From NCBI GenBank assembly GCA_016869765.1, contig VGES01000001.1:1-64000 (forward strand): a stretch of DNA of 64,000 nucleotides, in the 5' to 3' direction. Each line of letters starts with the position of its first letter. The stretch's first letter is position 1. This document shows positions 9,722 through 16,883 of the stretch, piece after piece. This DNA comes from Alphaproteobacteria bacterium (GTDB lineage: Bacteria > Pseudomonadota > Alphaproteobacteria > SHVP01). Under the pieces are notes generated by a model, which saw nothing but the letters and a program-made list of their open reading frames with translations, was not told the origin of the DNA and made no database searches. The position numbers and the translations under genes are program-made.

Positions 9722-10195
9722 ATGTCGCTCGACAGCGTTCTGCTCACGCTTCACCTCCTGGCGGTCGTCGTCTGGGTCGGCGGCATGTTCTTCGCCTACG
9801 TGATGGTGCGTCCGGCCGCGGTGACCGCCCTCGAACCGCCGCAGCGCGGCGCGTTGTGGCAGGGCATTTTCGAGCGCTTCTTCGTCTACGTCTGGGTGGC
9901 GGTCATCGTGCTGCCGGCGACCGGCTATTGGATGATGTTCGAACGCATGGGCGGCTTCGCGGGCGCACCGCTCTACGTTCACCTCATGCAGGGGCTCGGG
10001 CTCGTGATGATCGCGCTGTTCCTGGTGCTCTACTTCCGGGCGTTCCCACGCTTCCGCGCCGCTCGCGCCGCCAAGGACCTGGCGGCCGCAGGCGCCAGGC
10101 TGGGCGACATCCGGCGCACCGTCGGCATCAACACGATCCTCGGCTTTGTGACGATCGTGGTGGCCGCCCTGGGCCGCGCCGGCGCCTTGGGGTGA
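9722..10195 (+). CDS. CopD-like integral membrane protein, four TM segments
   Basis: A 157-aa polytopic protein starting 16 nt after gshB. It has four predicted membrane helices: about 5-27 (LTLHLLAVVVWVGGMFFAYV), 55-75, 83-107 and 135-153. The LHLLAVVVWVGG motif resembles the CopD / DUF2269-type superfamily of heme- or copper-associated membrane proteins, with a conserved His in the first helix. No substrate can be inferred from context. The same general motif recurs in the three tandem proteins at 28.9-31.0 kb. Confidence 0.75.
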   Translation: MSLDSVLLTLHLLAVVVWVGGMFFAYVMVRPAAVTALEPPQRGALWQGIFERFFVYVWVAVIVLPATGYWMMFERMGGFAGAPLYVHLMQGLGLVMIALFLVLYFRAFPRFRAARAAKDLAAAGARLGDIRRTVGINTILGFVTIVVAALGRAGALG

Positions 10196-10237
10196 GGCCG
10201 GGAATGCCCGCCAGCCGACTCATGCGCGGGGAATGAC

Positions 10238-10909
10238 GTGCGCTGGCGTCGGGCGATCATCGTGGTTGTTGGGCTGGGCGCGCTCGCGCTCGGCCTCACG
10301 CTCCTGTTTCCGGAGAGTCTTGCGGGCGATGATCGGGCGCTCGGGGTCACGGCGGCGGTCCTGACGATCGCCTATCTGTTGGGCGTTGGTCGCTTCTCGT
10401 TCGGGCAGTTCTGGCGCGGTGCCGGGCTCTGGCTGCTGATCGCGCTCGTGATCGCGATCGGCTACGCCTTCCGTGAGGACGCGCGCCTCGTCGGCGAACG
10501 GCTTCTGGCCGAGCTGTTGCCCTATCGCGCCACGGCCAAGGGCGGCGCGGTCGTCATTCGGCGCAGTCAGGATCGCTCGTTCATCGTCGAGGCCGAGGTC
10601 GAGGGCAAGGCGATCCGCTTCCTGGTCGACACCGGCGCGAGTTCGGTGGCGCTCAGCCAGAGCGACGCCCGGCGCTTGGGCCTCGATCCCGACCGGCTCA
10701 CCTACAGCGTTCCGGTTCAAACGGCCGCTGGGCCGTCGGCCGCGGCGCCGATCCGGCTGCGCCGCATTCGGGTGGGCTCGATCGTCGTCGAGGACGTCCG
10801 CGCCCACGTCGCCCAGCGGCTCGAGGGCAGCTCCCTCCTCGGCATGACGTTCCTCTCCCGGCTCGGGAGCTACGAGGTCGTGGGCGATACCTTGACGCTC
10901 CGGCCCTAG
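10238..10909 (+). CDS. Membrane-anchored retropepsin-like aspartic protease (TIGR02281-type)
   Basis: A GTG start gives 223 aa with three hydrophobic stretches (about 4-24, 33-50, 62-80) followed by a soluble domain. That domain begins IVEAEVEGKAIRFLVDTGAS, where DTGAS is the catalytic aspartate motif of clan AA retropepsin-like proteases, and ends with the flap/second-lobe motif GSSLLGMTFLSRL. One Asp per chain means it should act as a homodimer. Alphaproteobacterial proteins of this type are common and uncharacterised. The stop abuts an inverted repeat that could terminate transcription. Confidence 0.85.
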   Translation: MRWRRAIIVVVGLGALALGLTLLFPESLAGDDRALGVTAAVLTIAYLLGVGRFSFGQFWRGAGLWLLIALVIAIGYAFREDARLVGERLLAELLPYRATAKGGAVVIRRSQDRSFIVEAEVEGKAIRFLVDTGASSVALSQSDARRLGLDPDRLTYSVPVQTAAGPSAAAPIRLRRIRVGSIVVEDVRAHVAQRLEGSSLLGMTFLSRLGSYEVVGDTLTLRP

Positions 10910-10935
10910 GCGGGCCGCGGCGCGGTAGGCCCGCC
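10909..10935 (+). terminator. GC-rich hairpin after the protease gene
   Basis: GGCGGGCC (10909-10916) and GGCCCGCC (10928-10935) form a perfect 8-bp stem with an 11-nt loop starting at the last base of the protease stop codon. No T-run follows, so it is either a weak terminator or a 3' end stabiliser. It also lies over the 3' part of the antisense zinc-ribbon ORF. Confidence 0.4.
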
Positions 10936-11128
10936 AATCGGGCCGGGCCTCGGCTTCGCGCCGGCCGCACCGGGTGCAGCGCAAAAATCGGTCTAATCCG
11001 CGGATAGGGAATCCAGGACCGAACCGCGCCCGAAGGGGCGCCAGCGCCAGGACCCGATGATGAAAACAGCGGTTGCACCAGACCAGGACGTCGAGCCCCT
11101 GCTCGGCCAACCATCGCAACGATGTCAC
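10910..11128 (-). CDS. Small zinc-ribbon protein, stop codon missing
   Basis: From GTG at 11128 the minus strand reads VTSLRWLAEQGLDVLVWCNR and continues for about 73 residues with two CxxC pairs (C18/C21 and C51/C54) and RFGPGFPI and EARPDW blocks. This looks like a family of short alphaproteobacterial zinc-ribbon proteins that I recognise by pattern but cannot name. Such proteins normally end near this point; here the frame stays open, antisense to the protease gene, to about 10220. The stop has therefore been lost or displaced, perhaps with the nearby IS3 insertion. It may be a relic rather than a working gene. Confidence 0.5.
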
Positions 11129-11237
11129 GCCGCACCATCTGAACCGGAATAGGAATAAAAACCTATGTCGGTTGCAGCAAGCCCGTGGGCGACTCAACCC
11201 ATCGTCGTAGCCGGGGGGCCGTGATGGTCGCGCGAAT

Positions 11238-11633
11238 TGCCACAACGGCACGGAGCTCACCAGCACGGCCATCCTACGTTGGTCGCAGGACGCCAACATC
11301 GAGTGGCACTACATCGCGCCCGGCAAGCCAACCCAGAACGCTTTCATCGAGAGTTTCAATGGCCGGCTGCGTGACGAGCTGCTGAACGAGACGCTGTTCA
11401 CCTCGCTCGCTCATGCTCGCGCGGTCCTGGAGGCCTGGAAGGACGACTACAACACCGTCAGACCGCACAGCGGGCTCGGCAACCTCCCACCGGCGGTCTA
11501 CGCAAAGCTCAGCGCTCCCGACATGCAACGGGATGGGGCGCCGCGCTCAGTCAGGGGCTTCGCGCCCCATCCCGTTGCATCACCGAGCCGCACAGGCTCA
11601 AATGACGAACGGACTCTATTCATCGCTGGATGA
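11238..11633 (+). pseudogene. IS3-family transposase (OrfB) C-terminal remnant
   Basis: This frame has no start codon. It reads CHNGTELTSTAILRWSQD, then WHYIAPGKPTQNAFIESFNG, NTVRPHSGLG and NLPPAVYAKLS: the C-terminal half of the rve integrase domain of IS3-group transposases. The glutamate of the DDE triad (NAFIESFNG) is kept, but the second aspartate, normally in DNGTEL, is a histidine (codon 11241-11243). Everything N-terminal is gone, with a stop at 11208-11210. The TGA is at 11631-11633. This is a dead fragment marking past insertion next to the accessory region. Confidence 0.88.
11523..11580. repeat. Perfect 19-bp inverted repeat inside the transposase tail
   Basis: ATGCAACGGGATGGGGCGC (11523-11541) is repeated exactly inverted at 11562-11580, with a 20-nt loop. 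It lies in the coding tail of the IS3 remnant (MQRDGAP ... APHPVA). From memory, related alphaproteobacterial IS3 transposases share this MQRDG...PVA tail, so the hairpin may be a conserved part of the element, for example blocking read-through transcription or acting at the transposon end. Confidence 0.85.
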
Positions 11634-11844
11634 AAGAAGGGGCTCAGGTCACTTTGTCAACAAAGGCATAAGCGCCGGGAATCGAATGAGAGGCAGGTCA
11701 CCCCCCGACCGCGATCCAACCCAGGGGACCCGTCGTCTCTAGAGGTCGTCATGGGAGGCGCGGGTCGAAGGACCGCGGCGTGAACCGAACCTCGGCACGA
11801 CCGGCAGGCGATTCGTGCGACCGTCACCCGACCACCCGGGGTCG
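11634..11844. other. Intergenic remnant between IS3 fragment and amidohydrolase
   Basis: This 211-nt stretch has no convincing gene. It probably contains the right end of the IS3 element. An 11-bp direct repeat, GGTCGTCATGG, occurs at 11744-11754 and 11840-11850, too short to call a target duplication. No promoter or RNA gene was recognised. Confidence 0.4.
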
Positions 11845-13578
11845 TCATGGCGTCGTCCCATTGCTTCGGGCTCTGCCGTTCCGTAACAGTCTTCCGGTCA
11901 GATGCTCGGCCCGACCGCCGGGCGGCGGCAGCTGGCGGCCGTTGACGATCACAGCGGCGACTCCGCTCGGTCGCGACACCAGGCGATCGGCGCCGGCCGG
12001 CAAATCGTGGATGCGTTCCAGCGGCCCGGCGCCCACGGTTGCCGGATCAAAGACGACGACGTCGGCCGGGCGGTCGAGCGCCAGGCGACCGCGATCCGTG
12101 ATGCCGAACACCTGCGCGGTGTGACCGGTGAGCCGGTGCACCGCCTGTTCCAGCGTCAGGACGCCGGTCTCGCGCACCCAATGGTCGAGCAGGTAGGTGG
12201 AATGACAGGCGTCGCACAGCTGGCTGAGATGCGCGCCGCCATCACCGAGCCCTAGCACGACCAGCGGATCGGAGACAATTTCGGCCATCTCGCCTTCGTC
12301 GAAATTGGCGCGCGGCATGCGGAAGCGCGCGCTGAGGTCGCTCTGCAGCGCGAGGTCGAGCATGACGTCGATCGGATGGGATCCGAGCTCCCGCGCCAAC
12401 TGGTCGAGCGGACGCTCGTTGAAGGCAGGATTGGGCGTGAAGGACGACACCACCATCCTGCGGAAGCCGGCCAGCATTCCGGCGGCCTCGCCGGTGCCAC
12501 CGGGAAAGTGCTGATGGTTGGTGCCGCGGCCGTCGACCTCGGCCTTGAAGGCGTCGCGAAAGCCGCGGTCGGCGTAGTGGCGGCGGAGCTCGTCGGCGCT
12601 CTGGGCCGTGCGCGCCGGCGCGAAATTGTGCCAGGTGTCGAATGCCATCGGCATGGCGAAATCGAACTCGAGTGTAATCGGCCGGGCGCCGCTCTGCGGA
12701 TGGATCGGCAGGCCGCGATCGCGCTGATCGTGGGCGCGGGCCAGGTGGTTGCGATGGGCGCCGGGGCCCATGCCGTAGGAAAGCAGCGAGGTCCACGACA
12801 GCGGCCGACCGGTCGCCGCTACGAGCGCCTCGTATTCGTCGAACCGCGGCAGCCGGCCGACGTTGTAGTGGATGATGCCCTGACCGCTCGCGGCCATCGC
12901 CTGGGACAACGCGAGTATCTCGTCGAAATCGGCGAGCCGCGACGGCACCGGCTTGCCGCCGAAGCCGTAGTGGACGTTGCTGACCGAGGTGGCGAAGCCG
13001 ATGGCGCCGGCGTCGATCGCGCCCCGTACCAGTTGCTTCATCACCGCCAGCTCGTCGGGCCGGGCGCGCCGCTCGGCGGCTTCTTCGCCCATCGCGAACA
13101 GGCGGATGGGCGTATGGCCGGCCATCACGGCGACGTTGATCGCGCTGCCGCGCGCCTCGATCGCGTCCATGTACTCGGTGAAGCTGACGAAGGGCCATTC
13201 TGCGCCCATCCCCGCGTCGAGGGCGTCGAGGGGCATGCCTTCGACCCGCTCGAGCGTCTGCAGGATCAGGCGGCGGTGGTCGGGCCGCGTCGGCGCCACG
13301 CCAAAGCCGCAGTTGCCGATCACAACGGTGGTGACGCCGTGCCACGGGGAGACGGTCAGCATCGGATCCCAGAAGATCTGAGCGTCGTAATGGGTATGGA
13401 CGTCGACGAAGCCGGGGGCAACGACCTGGCCGCCGGCATCGATGGTGCGGCGGGCTGCGTCGGTCGCCTGGCCGAGCGCGACGATCCGGCCGTCGGCGAT
13501 CCCGACATCCCCGCGGTAGCGCTCGGCGCCAGTGCCATCGATGATGGTGCCGCCAACGATCTTGAGGTCGTACGTCAT
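11845..13578 (-). CDS. N-acyl-D-amino-acid deacylase-like amidohydrolase (copy 1)
   Basis: A 577-aa metal-dependent amidohydrolase of the D-aminoacylase type. It has the N-terminal beta-sandwich strand (DLKIVGGTIIDGTG), the metal motif FVDVHTHYDAQ (H61, H63), the D-aminoacylase-type cysteine ligand in VIGNCGFG (C90), and GLGDGGAHLSQ with the catalytic aspartate. The segment where D-aminoacylase has a His ligand reads GQGIIHYNVG, so metal binding may differ. A substrate such as an N-acyl D-amino acid, hydantoin-like compound or amide cannot be fixed. A paralogue lies at 22850-24586. The neighbours are a methyltransferase and decayed genes, suggesting accessory catabolism. Confidence 0.82.
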   Translation of the reverse strand: MTYDLKIVGGTIIDGTGAERYRGDVGIADGRIVALGQATDAARRTIDAGGQVVAPGFVDVHTHYDAQIFWDPMLTVSPWHGVTTVVIGNCGFGVAPTRPDHRRLILQTLERVEGMPLDALDAGMGAEWPFVSFTEYMDAIEARGSAINVAVMAGHTPIRLFAMGEEAAERRARPDELAVMKQLVRGAIDAGAIGFATSVSNVHYGFGGKPVPSRLADFDEILALSQAMAASGQGIIHYNVGRLPRFDEYEALVAATGRPLSWTSLLSYGMGPGAHRNHLARAHDQRDRGLPIHPQSGARPITLEFDFAMPMAFDTWHNFAPARTAQSADELRRHYADRGFRDAFKAEVDGRGTNHQHFPGGTGEAAGMLAGFRRMVVSSFTPNPAFNERPLDQLARELGSHPIDVMLDLALQSDLSARFRMPRANFDEGEMAEIVSDPLVVLGLGDGGAHLSQLCDACHSTYLLDHWVRETGVLTLEQAVHRLTGHTAQVFGITDRGRLALDRPADVVVFDPATVGAGPLERIHDLPAGADRLVSRPSGVAAVIVNGRQLPPPGGRAEHLTGRLLRNGRARSNGTTP

Positions 13579-13647
13579 CCGCTCGCTCCTATGCTGGCGG
13601 GGGTATCGCTGAGGGCACGTACTACGGGAGGTCCAACGGTCGGCCGC

Positions 13648-14832
13648 CTAGAACTTGCGGCCGCCAAAGATCGTCGAACCGATGATCTTGCCGTCGTGAT
13701 CGGTCACCGGCTCGTAGCGAACCGTACCGTCGGGATTGCCGATCGGCCAGACCTCACGAATCGTCGAACGTGCAAAACCGGCGTCGATCAGCAGGGCCCG
13801 AGCGTCAGCGTGGTGCAGCGTGCCCCAGAAGGGTTCGCCGTTGTAGTGCGTGTCCCAGTCCCAATAGTAGGCGTCATAGTCGTCGAGCCCGCGCGCGAAC
13901 TGGGTGTCGATGTGCATGGTGACACCGCCCTTCTTCAGAACCCGGTAGCATTCAGCGAGGATGCGCGGGGTCGCCTTGGCCGAGGTCTCGTGGAACAGGC
14001 CGTGCGACACGACAAAGTCGAAGGACTCGTCGGCGAAGGACAGGGACTCGGCGTTTTCTTGGCGGAAGTGCACTTTCTCGCCTAGCGCCTCGGCACGGGC
14101 ATGGCCGTAGCGCAACTGCGGCGCGGCCACGTCGACGCCATAGACCTCGGCATCGGGGAAGCGCTCGGCATAGGCCACCGTCGAGCCGCCGATCGTGCAG
14201 CCGAGGTCGAGGATGCGGCGCGGCCGCAGGCCGGGGAACTCCTGGCGGATGTAGTCGATCGTCGTATAGCCCGGGATCGCCCGCTGGATACGCTCGCGCG
14301 TGTCGACATAGTTCAGGGCACTGCTGCCACGAATAGGCAAACCGTAGTAGTAGGCACCGCGGTCGAACATCGCCCCGGCAAAGATGTCGTCCGCAATGAT
14401 CTCGCTGTGATAGCCGCCCGGCATGCAGTGGATGTCGATCGCGGTGTTATAGCGCGGCACTTCGAGGTTGGGGTCGAGCCACAGGCTGCCACGCGGCCGT
14501 TTTACCTCGCTCTGCTCGAGCAGGCGCGGCATCTCGTGCATCACGATCTCACCCACCGTGTCCCAGTTCATTTCCTGGATGGTACGGGCGATCGAGCACC
14601 AAGCCTGGACGAAGGGATCCCGCTCCATGGCATGGCGCCATTCATGGCGGTCGCGCGGCGCGCGGCCGTGCTTGGCCTCGAATTTCGGTCCCACCCGTTT
14701 GGTCGCCACCAGGCGATCGCCAGGATAGACGTTGTCCTCCATGTGCATCTTGAGTGCGGCGATGAAGTTCTGCCGCGCCAGTTCGTCCATCGTCGGCAAC
14801 GGCATCATCGGATGGGCATAGGGTTGTTTCAT
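13648..14832 (-). CDS. Class I SAM-dependent methyltransferase with long N-terminal domain
   Basis: A 394-aa protein. The first ~200 residues are an unrecognised domain rich in aromatic and charged residues (for example HEWRHAMERDPFVQAW and FDRGAYYYGLPIRGSSALNY). Residues about 205-330 are a Rossmann methyltransferase: motif I RRILDLGCTIGGSTVAYA, acidic motif II VYGVDVAAPQL, then AESLSFADESFDFVVSHGL and ECYRVLKKGGVTMHID. The substrate is unknown. It runs in the same direction as the amidohydrolase downstream with 69 nt between, so the two may share a transcript. Confidence 0.8.
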   Translation of the reverse strand: MKQPYAHPMMPLPTMDELARQNFIAALKMHMEDNVYPGDRLVATKRVGPKFEAKHGRAPRDRHEWRHAMERDPFVQAWCSIARTIQEMNWDTVGEIVMHEMPRLLEQSEVKRPRGSLWLDPNLEVPRYNTAIDIHCMPGGYHSEIIADDIFAGAMFDRGAYYYGLPIRGSSALNYVDTRERIQRAIPGYTTIDYIRQEFPGLRPRRILDLGCTIGGSTVAYAERFPDAEVYGVDVAAPQLRYGHARAEALGEKVHFRQENAESLSFADESFDFVVSHGLFHETSAKATPRILAECYRVLKKGGVTMHIDTQFARGLDDYDAYYWDWDTHYNGEPFWGTLHHADARALLIDAGFARSTIREVWPIGNPDGTVRYEPVTDHDGKIIGSTIFGGRKF

Positions 14833-14911
14833 CGCGCAACTCCGGGCATCAGAGTGGAACCGGGAAAATTCATTGTAGTCGGGGAAACCGGCGGCCGACA
14901 GGGTCCGCCGG

Positions 14912-15311
14912 TCACCCCTCCGGTGGCACGGTCTGCCGCAGCGACGGTCGCGCCGAGATCATCTGCCGCCAAGCCCCGTCTTGGCGGATGCCACAAGGAT
15001 CGGCGAAAAGCCGCCGACCTGACCCTCGGCCGCGCGCTTCCCCGAGCTGCCCTCGGGGCTCGACGATCATGGGTGTGCTGCACCGCGGGGCGCCAGGGCT
15101 CGACGAGGGACAGGCCGTCCATCTTGCAGCCAACCGGCACCGCGGCGGCAATGCGCGCGGCGGCGTCGAGGTCCGCGATCGTGAACGGATTGCCGATCAG
15201 GTACCGGCGGTTGGCGCGCCAGAGGGACGTCGATCGCCGGCGACTCGGTCATCGTCAGGTCGCCATCTTGCATCGCCGGCACTTCGGGGCATCCCTCGCC
15301 GATCGATGCCG
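14912..15311 (-). pseudogene. Glutathione S-transferase relic, frameshifted and internally deleted
   Basis: Three pieces of a GST can be read on the minus strand in different frames. Near 15300-15225 is PEVPAMQDGDLTMTESPAI, the end of the thioredoxin-like domain. At 15218-15090 is RRYLIGNPFTIADLDAAARI and then LSLVEPWRP, the start of the C-terminal helical domain after a deletion of roughly 100 codons. Ending at 14912 is ISARPSLRQTVPPEG, a typical GST C terminus. No continuous frame or start remains. It is wedged between the methyltransferase and the acetoacetate-decarboxylase-like gene. Confidence 0.75.
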
Positions 15312-16133
15312 TCAAGCGGCGGTGGATGTCGTCCGCACGACTTTGTAAGGCCACGGCTTCTTCCACGATAGTTCGTGCCAGCGCGCCCCGAGGACGCGCG
15401 CTCCTCCAAGGAAGGTGAGCTCGGGCGCATGGACGTTCACCGTCGCCTGACCCGACCACAGTTTGCTCACTGCCGTATCGATCATGGAACTGACCGCCAA
15501 TCGCCGCACGATGGTGTGCTCGGTCAGATCGTGCAGCACGGTCTCGGTGAAGTGGTTGTTCGCTTTGGCCTGATCGGGAAACAGGCGAAGGCCGTCGACG
15601 ATCGGCGGCACGTCGCCAGCGCGCTCCAACACGATCGCAAAATCGAACACACTGCGGCGGCCACGAGAAAGAATAGCGCTAATCTTGTCGCCGGGGCGCC
15701 AATCTCGTCGCAATGGAGGACGGGACAGACACATTTCACCGAGCTTTTGCTGCCATCCGTAAAGCTCGCGCCCGACGGCAAACTCGGCGTCGCTCGAGCA
15801 CCACAGAAAGGGGCACCATTGGCCGACAAGTCCTCCGCCTTCGACCATGAAACCGAGGACGGCTTCGCCGAACTGTGCCTGGTCAGGGTTCTCCTGGACA
15901 AAGCGTTCTCCGAGACCGTAATCGCAAACCAAGTCGTGCAGGCTCAATCGGCAAACCGGATCGCCCACGAGTTTGAGCGGTGGCGGCAGAAGGTCGGCCA
16001 CCGCTGCTGGGTCGAACACCAGAAAAACCGAAGTGCTGTAGCCCTCAAAAGACCATGGTGGCGGTCCGTAGAGCGAGTGCCTCCCGCCGCCGCCAAGGGG
16101 CGCAGAAAAACCGCGCCAAGGTGTTGTTGCCAT
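15312..16133 (-). CDS. Acetoacetate decarboxylase-fold protein lacking the Schiff-base lysine
   Basis: The 273-aa sequence matches the acetoacetate decarboxylase superfamily: PPPWSFEGYSTSVFLVF at the N terminus, FGEAVLGFMVEGGGLVGQW, and VGRELYGWQQKLGE. In the clostridial enzyme the active-site peptide is ELSAYPKKLG, with the first Lys as nucleophile and the second lowering its pKa. Here the nucleophile position is Gln129, while Lys130 is kept. It is therefore unlikely to be a classical decarboxylase; other superfamily members act as hydratases, aldolases or cyclodehydratases. A GYD-like gene lies upstream and a GST relic downstream. Confidence 0.78.
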   Translation of the reverse strand: MATTPWRGFSAPLGGGGRHSLYGPPPWSFEGYSTSVFLVFDPAAVADLLPPPLKLVGDPVCRLSLHDLVCDYGLGERFVQENPDQAQFGEAVLGFMVEGGGLVGQWCPFLWCSSDAEFAVGRELYGWQQKLGEMCLSRPPLRRDWRPGDKISAILSRGRRSVFDFAIVLERAGDVPPIVDGLRLFPDQAKANNHFTETVLHDLTEHTIVRRLAVSSMIDTAVSKLWSGQATVNVHAPELTFLGGARVLGARWHELSWKKPWPYKVVRTTSTAA

Positions 16134-16226
16134 GTCTGCTCCCTCGCGAAATTGGGTTGGAATGGTGCGTCGACAAGGGCGCCTTGTCCGAGCGCTCCGC
16201 CATCGACAAACGTCGAACTATGGCGA

Positions 16227-16541
16227 TCAGGTCTTCGCCTTGATTCCACCCGCGGCACCCGTGACCGCGTCGGTCGCCTTTTGCATGTCGTCGTAGTCGA
16301 TGGCCGGCATGGTTACGACGGTGCCAAAGCCTTGCAACCGGTACCAAACCGAAAAGGCGAGGACCGCCGAGGGTGTCGCGGCCTCAACGACGTCGACGAA
16401 ATCCCACTCGCCAAACACGTAGGTTCCGAACACCCGCTTGACGCCGAGCTTCTCCAGCATGGCGCGCGCGAGATCACGCCGCTCTATCGGGCGATCCATC
16501 CCGTGGGCGTTGTGTTTTCCAATGAGCACGTAACGCATCAT
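16227..16541 (-). CDS. Small GYD-like alpha/beta protein
   Basis: A 104-aa protein (ATG at 16541; a second ATG follows at 16538) preceded by AGGTTC close to the start. It contains a Lys/Arg-rich first half (RRDLARAMLEKLGVKRVFGT) and then FGEWDFVDVVEAATPSAVLA with LQGFGTVVTMPAI. This layout resembles the GYD-domain and related dimeric alpha-beta barrel proteins, whose function is mostly unknown. It is 93 nt upstream of the acetoacetate-decarboxylase-like gene in the same direction, so the two are probably one transcript. Confidence 0.6.
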   Translation of the reverse strand: MMRYVLIGKHNAHGMDRPIERRDLARAMLEKLGVKRVFGTYVFGEWDFVDVVEAATPSAVLAFSVWYRLQGFGTVVTMPAIDYDDMQKATDAVTGAAGGIKAKT

Positions 16542-16770
16542 CGTGAACCTCCGGTTGCGGCAACTCCGAGATGAATGGATGTCGGAACTGCGATGTCCTC
16601 AGTTTCTGTCGGCAGACATTCGCGGCGGGATCGGATCGCAGCCGTCCGTCGACGATGTCGTTCCGATTGCAATTCTTGGAAAGAAGAATAGCACGCATCC
16701 GAAGTGAGGCCATTGGGACCCGCGTAGCATTGACGTTTCGTGTCGTGGGCTTCCGCTCGCTCTTATGCTG

Positions 16771-16798
16771 TTGACGGCTCTTGACCGTTGGCTATCCT
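16771..16798 (+). promoter_or_regulatory. Candidate sigma70 promoter of the ABC importer operon
   Basis: TTGACG (16771-16776) matches the -35 consensus in 5 of 6 positions. After a 16-nt spacer comes TATCCT (16793-16798), 4 of 6 for the -10. It lies about 85 nt before the substrate-binding protein start. This is a consensus match only. Confidence 0.4.
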
Positions 16799-16830
16799 GA
16801 TATCGACAATTTGTACGGATCGAAGCACAG

Positions 16831-16852
16831 CCGGAGACCGTGACGGCTCCGG
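16831..16852 (+). promoter_or_regulatory. Leader hairpin upstream of the ABC importer operon
   Basis: CCGGAG (16831-16836) pairs with CTCCGG (16847-16852) and CCG (16838-16840) with CGG (16844-16846). This gives a 9-bp stem with one bulged A and a TGA loop, between the putative promoter and the ribosome binding site. It could be an operator or an RNA leader structure. Confidence 0.35.
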
Positions 16853-16883
16853 AACCGATGCCGTCTAAAAGGGGGAAACGCTC

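Larger units (their letters stand above)
16542..16883. other. Divergent intergenic region of the ABC-transporter operon
   Basis: This 342-nt gap separates the leftward GYD-like gene from the rightward ABC importer genes. No gene was recognised. It is less GC-rich than the flanks and contains a candidate rightward promoter (16771-16798) and a hairpin (16831-16852), listed separately. An AAGGGGGAAA purine-rich ribosome binding site precedes the ATG at 16884. Confidence 0.5.

Noticed and set aside
11149-11166. AT-rich short inverted repeat ATAGG...CCTAT near the IS3 remnant
   Set aside because: Five-base arms only. It could be a promoter region of the zinc-ribbon ORF or an IS boundary, but neither can be supported.
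11744-11850. Direct repeat GGTCGTCATGG flanking about 85 nt
   Set aside because: Too short and not at a recognisable IS end; not a convincing target-site duplication.
12376-14085. Long open frame of 569 codons on the plus strand
   Set aside because: It is antisense to the D-aminoacylase-like and methyltransferase genes, has no recognisable domain and reflects the high GC third-position bias. The minus-strand frames carry full family motifs.
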